This document shows, piece after piece, positions 8,259 through 15,895 of a stretch of 64,000 bases of DNA; the first letter of the stretch is position 1, and each line of letters starts with the position of its first letter. Source of the DNA: Nocardioides jensenii JCM 1364 = NBRC 14755. GTDB taxonomy: Bacteria > Actinomycetota > Actinomycetes > Propionibacteriales > Nocardioidaceae. Where the stretch lies: assembly GCF_001552535.1 (NCBI RefSeq), contig NZ_BCRJ01000008.1, positions 62,001 through 126,000 of the forward strand. The letters run 5' to 3'. The notes under the pieces are model-generated. The model was not told the DNA's origin, did not search any database, and was given only the letters and a program-made list of their open reading frames with translations. The position numbers and the translations under genes were made by a program.

Positions 8259-8654
8259 ATGTCCTTCATGCACGCCGACCTTCCAGACTTCGCCATGCCC
8301 GACGAACGCCAGGTCACCCTCGCCGCCGACGCGTTCCGTCTCCTGGCGGACCCCACCCGGATCCGTATCCTGTGGGCGCTGCTCCAGGGTGAGACCTCGG
8401 TCAACTGCCTGGCCGAGCTGGTCGAATCGTCGCCCTCGGCGGTGAGCCAGCATCTGGCCAAGCTGCGCCTAGCAGGGTTGGTGACCGGACGACGTGAAGG
8501 CACCTTCATGTACTACGCGGCAGGTAGCAGCCACGTGCGTGCGCTTTTGAACGAGGCGCTCTTCCATGCCGACCACACCGACCGCGGCTTGGACAGCGAC
8601 GTTCCCCACAGCCACGAGACCGCTCGTCCTGCGACCGATGCGACGCTGCGCTGA
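8256..8654 (+). CDS. ArsR/SmtB family metal-responsive regulator
   Basis: The 132-residue product is a winged-helix regulator. It has FRLLADPTRIRILWALLQGE at the start of the domain and the recognition helix segment SPSAVSQHLAKLRLAGLV, followed by the beta wing GRREGTFMYYA. A His-rich tail (HADHTDRG, PHSHE) could bind metal, as in NmtR/KmtR-type sensors. The start is either ATG 8256, ATG 8259 or ATG 8268. It is probably leaderless since no ribosome site is present. It should repress the divergent CDF exporter and perhaps the HupE-like gene one base downstream. Confidence 0.88.
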   Translation: MMSFMHADLPDFAMPDERQVTLAADAFRLLADPTRIRILWALLQGETSVNCLAELVESSPSAVSQHLAKLRLAGLVTGRREGTFMYYAAGSSHVRALLNEALFHADHTDRGLDSDVPHSHETARPATDATLR

Positions 8655-8655
8655 C

Positions 8656-9843
8656 ATGCCGAAGGTGAAGACGCGGGGCGTCCCAACCGCGTTGGGGCTC
8701 GCCCTCCTCTTCGTATCGGTGAGTGCGCCGGCCCCGGCCTACGCGCACGGAATCGGCGGCGACGCGAGCGATGCATCCGTGTTCGGCTTCATCGAGCTCG
8801 GCATCACCCACATGCTCACCGGCTGGGACCACCTCGCGTTCGTCGCCGGGGTCCTCCTTGTCGCCCAGTCCTTCGGACTGTCCGTCAAGTTGATCAGCAT
8901 CTTCGTGTTGGGGCACTCGACGACACTTATCGCCGCAACGCTTCTGGGCTGGCAGGTCAATGCCGACTACGTCGATGCCGTGATTGCTGGTTCGGTGGCC
9001 TTCGTCGGCTGCGTCGGCATTCTTGGCCGACCGCGACGTTGGGGCTGGTTCGGCATTGTGGTCGCCGACTTCGGCCTGGTCCACGGCCTGGGGCTGGCCA
9101 CGCGGTTCGCCGACCTGGGGCTTCCTGAGAACGGACGTCTGCTGAAGGTGATCGCCTTCAACATCGGCATTGAAGTTGGCCAGGCCACGGCCATCTTCGC
9201 CATGTTTGTGGTGGGCTCACTGCTCGCTTCGTTCCTTGTCCGACCCACGACGGGTGCAAACGACTCGGGACCTCCCACTGGGGCCGTGATCGACGAGGAC
9301 GGTGACATGGGCGTGGACGCGCCTCGATCGCGCGAGCAGCTCGCCACCCAGCTCGCGTCGGCAGCGCTCTTCATTGGCGGATCCGTCACCGGCGCACTCG
9401 TGGCGCTCAATGCGTTCATGGCCGAGCCGGGCCCTGAACCGGTCCGACTGGCGGACGGTACGAGCTGCACTATCGAGGCCCTCTCCGAGACCCTCCCCGG
9501 GAGCGGCGGGCACCCGAAGCGGAGCTTCTACTCCCCGGGCGAAGTGATACCGGTCAACGACTTCGGTCACTCGCTCGGCGACGGTTACGTCGTCGTGCTC
9601 TACTCACCCGACATCGACAGCGCGGACCTTGCCAAACTGCGCGACTACGTCGCATCGTCCGACGCCCGAGGCGTCGTGGCCGGAGCAGTGACGTCCAAGG
9701 GGGCTGACCGCATCCCCAGCGACGGACTTGATCCCGCCACGGCCGTCAAGGTCCTGCACCAGCAGGACGAGCTGACCTGCGGGACCTTCGAGCTCGACAG
9801 CATCGAGGCCTTCGCAGACGCCTGGTTGCGGCCAGCCGGCTAG
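8656..9843 (+). CDS. HupE/UreJ family membrane protein with a DUF3105-like C-terminal domain
   Basis: This 395-residue protein has a signal peptide ending near APAYA. The HupE/UreJ segment HGIGGDAS...HMLTGWDHLAFVAG follows, then six or so membrane helices with conserved His residues (VLGHSTTL, LVHGLGLATRF). HupE/UreJ proteins are nickel or cobalt permeases or related metal carriers. Residues from about 275 on form a soluble domain with HSLGDGYVVVLYSPDI, which resembles DUF3105; this fusion is unusual. It starts one base after the ArsR gene, so it is likely in the same metal-controlled operon. Confidence 0.75.
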   Translation: MPKVKTRGVPTALGLALLFVSVSAPAPAYAHGIGGDASDASVFGFIELGITHMLTGWDHLAFVAGVLLVAQSFGLSVKLISIFVLGHSTTLIAATLLGWQVNADYVDAVIAGSVAFVGCVGILGRPRRWGWFGIVVADFGLVHGLGLATRFADLGLPENGRLLKVIAFNIGIEVGQATAIFAMFVVGSLLASFLVRPTTGANDSGPPTGAVIDEDGDMGVDAPRSREQLATQLASAALFIGGSVTGALVALNAFMAEPGPEPVRLADGTSCTIEALSETLPGSGGHPKRSFYSPGEVIPVNDFGHSLGDGYVVVLYSPDIDSADLAKLRDYVASSDARGVVAGAVTSKGADRIPSDGLDPATAVKVLHQQDELTCGTFELDSIEAFADAWLRPAG

Positions 9844-9904
9844 CTCGTGTTCCTGGAACGACCGGCCTGCGGGAACTGATGGGCAACTGGCGGCTGCATG
9901 TGAG

Positions 9905-10921
9905 TCACAGGCCGAGGTCGCGGCTTGAGGTCGTGGCGAGTGCTTCGAGCGGGCGGATGTAGCGGTTCACGAGGACGGTGAGGTCCTTGTGTCGGGTCTG
10001 TGCGGCGATCCGGTTCAGGGGGACACCGGCCATCGCTGCGGCGGTGGCGTGCCCGGCGCGTAGGGAGTGGGCGGTGATCCGGGTGCCGTCGAGGCCGGCG
10101 GCTTCGGCGCGGGAGCGGAGCATGCGGGCGACCACATGGCCCGACAGCGGCTGGAGGCTCACCGTGCTGGCCCAGATCCGGGTGAACAGGGCGCCGGGGG
10201 TTTCGCCGCGGGCGGCGCGCCAGGCGTTGAGGGCAGCGACGGGGTCGGTGAGGGCGTGTTGGCCGTGGGCGACGGCTACCTGTTGGCCGTGGCCGTCGCG
10301 GTCGGTCTTGGACTGGCGGATGTGCAGCAGGAGGCCGGCGGGCTTGTGCTCGATGTCGGTGAGGGTGAGTCCGACGAGTTCGCCGCGGCGCAGGGCGGAG
10401 GCGTAGCCGAGCAGGATGATCGCGGCATCCCGGGTTCCGATCGGGGTGCTGCGGTCGATGGGGGCGACGATCTGGCGGATCTCGGCGACGGTGAGCGGCC
10501 GGGCCAGGCGTCGTGGTGCGGCGCCGTAGGTGCGGACCAGGCCACGGCGGACTTGCCGGACTGCCTCGGAGGCGACCGGGTCGTCGGTGCCGGTCATCCG
10601 GTGGACGTGCCGGATCACGGTGCAGGACATGTCGAGGGTGCTGATCGCCCTGCCGTCCTCGGCGCGTTCGGTCAGGTAGGCCGCCAGGGCCAGCGCGTCG
10701 CCGGGCAGGGCGGTGGTGCCACGGCGGGCGCACCAGCGTTCCCAGTGCCCCCAGACCTGGGCGTACACGCCGCGGGTGGTTTCGCTCTTGGCAGCCGCGA
10801 TCGCGCGGGTGATCCGGGCGGCGTCGAGCTCGGTGATCCCGGCGGGCAGGGCCGGCGGCTCGGGCCGGATCAGGTCAAGGGTGGTGCTGGTGGGCAGGGT
10901 GGCGTTCATGAAGTGGGTCAT
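9905..10921 (-). CDS. Tyrosine recombinase (integrase), copy 1
   Basis: The gene encodes about 338 residues. A SAM-like N-terminal domain (TTRGVYAQVWGHWERWCARRG) is followed by a catalytic domain with the Arg in YASALRRGELVGL, the Lys in SKTDRDG, HSLRAGHATAAA (the box II His-x-x-Arg) and a C-terminal NRYIRPLEAL segment holding the Tyr. ATG 10921 matches the start region of copy 2. The frame stays open to 11092 through the conserved upstream element. It is closely related to the copy at 34432 and to the fragment at 27419. It probably moves the block of genes upstream of it. Confidence 0.9.
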   Translation of the reverse strand: MTHFMNATLPTSTTLDLIRPEPPALPAGITELDAARITRAIAAAKSETTRGVYAQVWGHWERWCARRGTTALPGDALALAAYLTERAEDGRAISTLDMSCTVIRHVHRMTGTDDPVASEAVRQVRRGLVRTYGAAPRRLARPLTVAEIRQIVAPIDRSTPIGTRDAAIILLGYASALRRGELVGLTLTDIEHKPAGLLLHIRQSKTDRDGHGQQVAVAHGQHALTDPVAALNAWRAARGETPGALFTRIWASTVSLQPLSGHVVARMLRSRAEAAGLDGTRITAHSLRAGHATAAAMAGVPLNRIAAQTRHKDLTVLVNRYIRPLEALATTSSRDLGL

Positions 10922-11002
10922 GGCCGGGTTGTACCGGCCCTGGGAACGGCGCCGCCCGCTCCCCCAACGCCAGATACGCGGCTCACCGGACTGCGGCGGC
11001 AC

Positions 11003-11045
11003 GGCGTTGATCACATAAGGCTGACCTTCTGATGACGTGTTGAAT
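11003..11045 (-). promoter_or_regulatory. Conserved element upstream of integrase copy 1
   Basis: On the minus strand this reads GTCATCAGAAGGTCAGCC then TTATGTGATCAACGCC. It matches the element upstream of integrase copy 2 (35503-35545) without gaps at about 33 of 42 positions. It shares TCAGCCTTATGTGA and CAACGC with the fragment copy at 27811-27831, where the left half is replaced. That pattern is what a recombination core would give; a shared integrase promoter is the alternative. Confidence 0.5.
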
Positions 11046-11116
11046 TCACAAATTACCCAACGCCGGAGGTCCCGCAAGTTCCCACCCGCCATGTCGGACG
11101 ACAGAGCCGACTCCTT

Positions 11117-12364
11117 TCAGCCGCGCCCGGTTCCCGAGAAAGGGGCCGTCTTCTCGCGATCGATCTTGCGCAGTGTGCGGACCAGTCCTCCCAGGCCGAG
11201 GACGTTCGCAATGACGATCACCACCATGACGGTCTGTGGGCTCCGGTCGTACGCGAGTCCGAGGACACCGCCCGCGACTAGGAGCCCCAAGCCACGGACC
11301 AGCGCGAGCCAGCCGAACGCCGACGCACGTGACGCGCTCGGCACGATCTCGGTGACCACGGCCTTGACGGTGGAGTCCAGGACGCCGTTGATGACTCCCC
11401 AGATCGCGACACCGGCCCACATAAGTTCCACGGTGTGGCCGAATGCGATCGCAGCTGCCGCTGCCGCGATCGGGACGGCGAGCAGGACGACAGTTCCGCG
11501 CCGGTCATAGAGCCGCCCCACCAGGAACCCGCTCGCGCCGTCGACGGCCATCGCCACGGCAAAGAGAACGGGAACGAGGCTGTCGCGCAGCAGACCCGTC
11601 GTCACGGCATGGAAGGCCAGCAACGGGAACGACGCCACGCCACACGACAGGAGAGCGAGGACCGCGACGTACTGCCAGAAGAGCGCCGGCAGGCGATGGG
11701 TGTCGAGAGCAGCCGCGGGGGCCTGAATGGGTGCGGCCAGGCCGGTCTCGTACTCGGTTGGGTCGGGGGCGCGTCTGCGCAGCCACAGCAACAGCGCGAT
11801 CACGAGCACGCCAGGCACGAGTAGCACCCCGAAAGCAAGCCGGTAGTCGCCCTCGCGCCACCCCAGGACAGCCGCGAGCAAAAGCGGTCCGAGCACAGCG
11901 CCGGTCTGGTCAAGTGCCTGGTGGACGCCGAAGGCGCTTCCCCGACCAGTGCCTGCCGAGGCATGGGACAGCAAGGTGTCCTTCGCCGGCGACCGCACCG
12001 CCTTCCCGAGCCGCTCGGAGGCGTAGAGGAGCAGTGCTGGCGCCATCGCACCCGTCGCACCGATCAGCGGGACGCTGAGCACCGTTAGCGCGTAGCCGGT
12101 GATCGTCCAGGTCCAGTAGTTGCCCCGTCGCTGCACGGCGTAGCCCGTGACGACGCGAAGGCCATAGCCGATGAACTCACCCGCTCCGGCCACCAGACCG
12201 ACCAGGGTTGCGCTCGCGCCGAGAGTGGCGAGGTAGGGGCCGATGATGCTGCGGGCTCCCTCGTAGACCATGTCAGCGAGGAGGCTGACCAGGCCGAAGA
12301 CGAGCACGAAGTGCCACGGCCGCATGGCCGGCACGTGGGGCGCCGGGGTCGGCGATGTCGTCAT
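11117..12364 (-). CDS. MFS transporter
   Basis: This 415-residue, 12-helix transporter starts with a short polar tail and then FGLVSLLADMVYEGARS, which parallels the MFS protein at 3948. The helix 2-3 loop and the segment LGKAVRSPAKDTLLSHAS are shared with it. The substrate is not evident. It lies between integrase copy 1 and uppP, on the same strand as both. Confidence 0.87.
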   Translation of the reverse strand: MTTSPTPAPHVPAMRPWHFVLVFGLVSLLADMVYEGARSIIGPYLATLGASATLVGLVAGAGEFIGYGLRVVTGYAVQRRGNYWTWTITGYALTVLSVPLIGATGAMAPALLLYASERLGKAVRSPAKDTLLSHASAGTGRGSAFGVHQALDQTGAVLGPLLLAAVLGWREGDYRLAFGVLLVPGVLVIALLLWLRRRAPDPTEYETGLAAPIQAPAAALDTHRLPALFWQYVAVLALLSCGVASFPLLAFHAVTTGLLRDSLVPVLFAVAMAVDGASGFLVGRLYDRRGTVVLLAVPIAAAAAAIAFGHTVELMWAGVAIWGVINGVLDSTVKAVVTEIVPSASRASAFGWLALVRGLGLLVAGGVLGLAYDRSPQTVMVVIVIANVLGLGGLVRTLRKIDREKTAPFSGTGRG

Positions 12365-12623
12365 CTGGCGATCCCCACGCTGGGGGTTGTCGTTGATCGG
12401 TTGCCAGGTCCTTCACCGGCGGGGACCTGGGCCGCGGATGCTGGCGTTCGGTTCGGGTGCTGCCATCGGCGTGCTCGGAGAGATGAAGGGGCTGGCTTCC
12501 CGGAAGTGTTGGGGATCTTGGTGGTCCGTAGTCGTCGAGGATTGGACCGGCGGCGATCACGGCTCATCGCCACGCGAGGAGGGCGTTTAGGACCAGGTCC
12601 ACTCCAGCTGACCCGAGGACGTG

Positions 12624-13463
12624 TCACGTGGCGCTCACCAGACCCGAGACAAGACCTGCCATCAGCAGTAGCGCCAGCCCGACCCGGTAGCCGATGAAGA
12701 CAGTGATCGGGTGCCCCGCGACCAGCCGGAGCAGCCACGCGATGGATGCGTAGGCAACGACGAAGCTCACCGCAGTCGCGATCACGGTGGGCCACCATCC
12801 GACGGTGGCGGAGATCTGCGACGCCGTGGTCACCCCCTCGTAGGCGCCGGCCGCGACAAGTGCCGGGATGGACAAGAAGAACGACACCCGCGTGGCCGTG
12901 ACCCTGTCGAGCCCGCGAAAAAGCCCGGCGCTGATCGTGGCTCCGGATCGCGACACGCCGGGCACCAACGCCACGCACTGCACCATCCCGATCACCACCG
13001 AGTCACGCAGGGTGAGCGCCCGCTCCGCTTCGCCATGACGTGAGGAGACGCGCTCGGCCAGGTACATCACCAGGCTCCACGCTACGAGCGCAAGGGCCAC
13101 CACCCACAGGGAGCGCAGCGGGCCGGCGATCAGGTCTTTGGCGAGAAAGCCGACGACACCGATCGGGATCGACCCGGCGATGATGTACCAGGCCGTCCGA
13201 TACTCAGGTCGTTGTCGTTCTGCGGGCACGACGATGCCCTGGACCCAGGCCACCGCCAGGATTCGGATGTCGGTGTGGAAGTAGACGAGCACCGCCGCGA
13301 TCGCCCCGACCTGGATCAGAGCGGTGAAAGCGGTGACGCCGGGGTCGTCGACTGGCAGCCCGAGCAGCTCCTCGGCGATGGTGAGGTGACCGGTGCTCGA
13401 GACCGGCAGGAACTCCGTGATGCCCTCGACGATGCCGAGCAGCACTGCTTGCCACAGGGTCAT
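12624..13463 (-). CDS. uppP: Undecaprenyl-diphosphatase
   Basis: This 279-residue membrane protein of the BacA/UppP family removes a phosphate from undecaprenyl diphosphate, which recycles the carrier lipid for cell-wall synthesis. It has both family signatures: EGITEFLPVSSTGHL at the N-terminus and PGVSRSGATI in the second half. Multiple membrane helices follow in the normal pattern. The ATG at 13463 overlaps the stop of the PAP2 phosphatase gene (ATGA). A second uppP on accessory DNA often goes with bacitracin tolerance, but that is inference. Confidence 0.93.
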   Translation of the reverse strand: MTLWQAVLLGIVEGITEFLPVSSTGHLTIAEELLGLPVDDPGVTAFTALIQVGAIAAVLVYFHTDIRILAVAWVQGIVVPAERQRPEYRTAWYIIAGSIPIGVVGFLAKDLIAGPLRSLWVVALALVAWSLVMYLAERVSSRHGEAERALTLRDSVVIGMVQCVALVPGVSRSGATISAGLFRGLDRVTATRVSFFLSIPALVAAGAYEGVTTASQISATVGWWPTVIATAVSFVVAYASIAWLLRLVAGHPITVFIGYRVGLALLLMAGLVSGLVSAT

Positions 13464-14179
13464 GCCGTATGCCGTTCGCGCAGACGCCGCAGCATCAACA
13501 GCCACCCGGCGAGAACGATGACCGCCCCGAGAAGGACTCCTCCGATGACATCGCTGAGGTAGTGCACGCCGAGAAAGATCCTGTCCATCGAGATAATGAA
13601 ACCGACGAGCACGGCGAACACCAGCATCAACCCCCGCCGCCAACCGCGGCTCAACGTCGCGAGCGCGAGAAGGATCATGGCGGTCGTGAAGGTCCCGGCA
13701 GCTGCGGCGTGACCGGAGGGGTAGGACAGGCTGTGTTCGACCGTAATGGGGTGGAGCCAGTCGGGCCGGGGCCGGCTGAGCAGGTGCTTGGTCAGGGGAG
13801 CGATGACGTTCTCGGCAACGGTGAGGCCGACGAGCCAGATCGCCAACGCCCAGCGGCGCTTCCAGGCGAAGTACAGGGCGATGAGCACCAGCGCGGCACG
13901 GAGCACCATCGGCTGCCCGTACGCCGCCACTCCGATCCACCAGCCGCTCAAGCCATGGTGGCCGTACGTTGCCCGGTAACCCCAACCGGCCACCGTCGTA
14001 TCGAGTCGGTCGAGCGGGCCGAAGCCCAGGACCAACGCGACGGTCAGGGCACCCAGAACTAGCACCGCGACAGTGAGGAGCCACCCGACCCGGATGGCCC
14101 CGAGCCCGCTGAGACTCTCCGGTTGCTCAAGCCGCCCGGGCATCCCTGAGTCGCTGGTCCTTCTCTCGGCCGACGTCAC
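13460..14179 (-). CDS. PAP2 family phosphatase
   Basis: This roughly 239-residue membrane protein has the three PAP2 motifs: KHLLSRPRPDWL, SYPSGHAAAA, and DRIFLGVHYLSDV with the His and Asp in place. It likely acts on undecaprenyl or other lipid phosphates and is translationally coupled to uppP. The GTG at 14179 is chosen because it overlaps the stop of a ten-codon leader ORF with a strong ribosome site; ATG 14143 is an alternative without a well-spaced ribosome site. Confidence 0.85.
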   Translation of the reverse strand: MTSAERRTSDSGMPGRLEQPESLSGLGAIRVGWLLTVAVLVLGALTVALVLGFGPLDRLDTTVAGWGYRATYGHHGLSGWWIGVAAYGQPMVLRAALVLIALYFAWKRRWALAIWLVGLTVAENVIAPLTKHLLSRPRPDWLHPITVEHSLSYPSGHAAAAGTFTTAMILLALATLSRGWRRGLMLVFAVLVGFIISMDRIFLGVHYLSDVIGGVLLGAVIVLAGWLLMLRRLRERHTA

Positions 14180-14208
14180 GAGCGCGTCCTGCTCGGAGCG
14201 TTGATCAT
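14176..14208 (-). CDS. Ten-residue leader ORF upstream of the PAP2 gene
   Basis: AAGAAGGAGAACA precedes ATG 14208, the strongest ribosome site in this stretch. The frame encodes MINAPSRTRS and stops at a TGA that overlaps the GTG of the PAP2 gene (GTGA). Ribosomes finishing this peptide would be well placed to start the PAP2 protein. It could also be only a way of supplying a ribosome site. It contains three Arg or Ser pairs but no obvious attenuator run. Confidence 0.45.
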   Translation of the reverse strand: MINAPSRTRS

Positions 14209-14270
14209 TGTTCTCCTTCTTTGGCGGGCGGCTTCGCGCCCTGGGTTCGGCCGCGGGTCCTGAGGCGGTC

Positions 14271-14642
14271 TCACAGCAGTGCGCCGGCGACCGCGAAGCC
14301 ACCCGCGCAGGCGCCCAGTCCGACGGCGAGGCTTGCGACGCTGATGGCTGCGGCGGTGAGGACCGACCCTTCCTCGAGCAGCCGGATGGTCTCGAACCCG
14401 AAGGTGGAGAACGTGGTGAGCGCACCGCAGAACCCGGTACCGACCAGGGCCAGCACCCACGGCGGCGACCCGAGGTCGACGACCGCTGCTGCGGTGACGC
14501 CCAGGATGAGGGAGCCGAGGACGTTCACGGTGAAGGTCCCCCAGGGGAAGACACTGTCGTGTCGCGACTGCACGCCCAGGTCGGTGAGGTAGCGCAGGGG
14601 TGCGCCGATCGCGCCACCGAGCAGCACCATTGCGACCGTCAC
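14271..14642 (-). CDS. crcB: CrcB family fluoride channel, subunit 1
   Basis: This 123-residue protein is a Fluc/CrcB fluoride channel with four membrane helices. It has [11 protein letters not shown] near the N-terminus, the segment [13 protein letters not shown], and [15 protein letters not shown], which carries the Phe and Thr residues of the pore. Its start is a GTG that overlaps the stop of the DUF190 gene (GTGA). Two different CrcB proteins in one operon suggest a heterodimeric channel, as known for paired crcB genes in Gram-positive bacteria. Confidence 0.93.
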   Translation of the reverse strand: MTVAMVLLGGAIGAPLRYLTDLGVQSRHDSVFPWGTFTVNVLGSLILGVTAAAVVDLGSPPWVLALVGTGFCGALTTFSTFGFETIRLLEEGSVLTAAAISVASLAVGLGACAGGFAVAGALL

Positions 14643-15001
14643 CGGAGGTCCTCCGCTGCTCCGGACGGTCCGCGGCCGGCGTACCGGATGACCTCGACCG
14701 GCTCTAGGATCACCAGCCCTTCGATCTCCAGGTCCTCCAACTCGGGGAGGAAGCCGCGGATCCGCTCGTCGGTGTCGACGATGACCACCGCCACGGGAAG
14801 GTCCTCGCTCAGTGAGAGCAGCCGGGTGGTGTGGATGTGGTTGGACTTGCCGAACCCCTCGATGCCGCGGAAGACACTGGCACCGGCGAGGCCGGCCCTG
14901 TGTGCCCGGTGCACGATCTCGGTGTAGACCGGGTGGTGGTGGGCCTGGTCGGATTCGCCCACCATGATGGTCAGCCTGGTCGCGGCGCCTTGGAGCGTCA
15001 T
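14639..15001 (-). CDS. DUF190 family protein of the fluoride operon
   Basis: This 120-residue soluble protein is a PII-like DUF190 member. It has [24 protein letters not shown] at the start and the segment [21 protein letters not shown], then a second beta-alpha-beta unit. DUF190 genes are commonly found with crcB, and this one sits between two crcB genes with 4-base overlaps on both sides. It probably regulates or assists fluoride export; the mechanism is not known. Confidence 0.88.
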   Translation of the reverse strand: MTLQGAATRLTIMVGESDQAHHHPVYTEIVHRAHRAGLAGASVFRGIEGFGKSNHIHTTRLLSLSEDLPVAVVIVDTDERIRGFLPELEDLEIEGLVILEPVEVIRYAGRGPSGAAEDLR

Positions 15002-15627
15002 GGGTTCCTCACTTGGTCGTCGACGTGCTGGGGGGTCAGGTGCTGGGGGGTCAGGTGCTGGGGGGTCGGGTGCTCGGGCTGCTCGCGGTCCGCTGGTTGC
15101 TGCGGTTGTCGTCTTCGGTGCAGTGATCCGGACGCGACGAGGCGGGCCGAGGCGATGCCGAACCAGACCGCGGCCAGCCCGGCCAGTAGCGAGCCGCCCA
15201 GGTACGCGAATGCGGTCGCCACCTGGCCTTCGGCCAGGAGGTGCCGTGAGTCCAGCATGTAGGTGGAGAAGGTCGTGTAGCCGCCGAGGAGGCCGACGCC
15301 CAGGAAGGGGCGTAGGTAGCGGTGCGGTGGCCACACGTCGAGCACGAACACCATGAGCACGCCGAGGGCGAGGCCGCCGGAGATGTTCTCGATGAACGTC
15401 GCCCACGGGAACGACTCGCTCGAGGACGGAACGAGCTCGCCGACACCCCAGCGGGCCAAGCTCCCCAGAGCGCCCCCGGCACCGATGACCAGGAGCACGT
15501 CCCACCGCGACCTGAGGAAGGTCCGCCATCGGTGCGTCACGTGCGCGAGGACGTCCGTCCCGGTATCGGGATCAATCGGGAGGTCGTTGAGTGGATCGAC
15601 CGTCACGGGCTCATCTTCTTTGGGCAC
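14998..15627 (-). CDS. crcB: CrcB family fluoride channel, subunit 2, with long tails
   Basis: The channel part (four helices) has [29 protein letters not shown] and [14 protein letters not shown]. At about 209 residues it is longer than the usual 120-130. The N-terminus adds about 45 polar residues ([15 protein letters not shown]) and the C-terminus adds a repeated TPQHL tail encoded by a 15-bp tandem repeat. GTG 15627 was chosen because GTAGGAG lies at the right distance before it. That ribosome site is buried in a perfect inverted repeat. Confidence 0.87.
   Translation of the reverse strand: MPKEDEPVTVDPLNDLPIDPDTGTDVLAHVTHRWRTFLRSRWDVLLVIGAGGALGSLARWGVGELVPSSSESFPWATFIENISGGLALGVLMVFVLDVWPPHRYLRPFLGVGLLGGYTTFSTYMLDSRHLLAEGQVATAFAYLGGSLLAGLAAVWFGIASARLVASGSLHRRRQPQQPADREQPEHPTPQHLTPQHLTPQHVDDQVRNP
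15025..15069. repeat. 15-bp tandem repeat, three units, in the crcB 3' end
   Basis: GTGCTGGGGGGTCAG occurs three times in a row, the last with one change, followed by a partial unit. It encodes the repeated TPQHL residues at the C-terminus of the second CrcB protein. Unit length is a multiple of three, so copy-number change would keep the frame. Confidence 0.7.
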
Positions 15628-15634
15628 ACGAACT

Positions 15635-15653
15635 CCTACCTGTCTCAGGTAGG
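15635..15653 (-). promoter_or_regulatory. Perfect inverted repeat over the crcB ribosome site
   Basis: CCTACCTGTCTCAGGTAGG has two 8-base arms and a 3-base centre. The right arm on the minus strand contains the AGG of the ribosome site. It can act either as an operator for a dimeric regulator or as an mRNA hairpin that hides the ribosome site. I could not fit a convincing fluoride riboswitch to the bases upstream. Confidence 0.5.
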
Positions 15654-15770
15654 GACTGTTGGTGGCCTGGCGCCACGGTTGTCGGCGAGCCCCACCGCCA
15701 TCGTGTTCTCCCATCCTAGACAGCCGCCCGACACCGCGGTGATCCGACAGCCATCTCCGTGGCCTGGACG

Positions 15771-15877
15771 CGCTCGGCCGCGGTGGCGTGTCCGGCACGC
15801 AATGATTGAGCAGGAATCTGCCCAAGGCGGCTCGCACTGGTGACGACCTGGCGGAAAAGATGCACCGACAGATGGCC
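15771..15877 (-). pseudogene. Short tyrosine-recombinase remnant
   Basis: Read on the minus strand in one frame this gives GHLSVHLFRQVVTSASRL, then GQIPAQSLRAGHATAA. That resembles the LSGHVVARMLRSRAEAAGL and HSLRAGHATAAA region of the integrase at 9905, including the box II Arg-Ala-Gly-His. The match breaks after ATAA and no start or C-terminal tyrosine region is present. It is a decayed fragment of an integrase related to the other three but more diverged. Confidence 0.45.
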
Positions 15878-15895
15878 GACCCCTTGCCCTGAACC

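Noticed and set aside
9844..9904. tRNA as integration target next to integrase copy 1
   Set aside because: No cloverleaf, TTCGA loop or CCA end can be read in this gap or near the other integrase copies.
15628..15720. Fluoride riboswitch upstream of crcB
   Set aside because: GATGG, CGCC and AACCG pieces are present on the minus strand, but I could not pair the pseudoknot and P1 stems. A covariance-model search would decide it.
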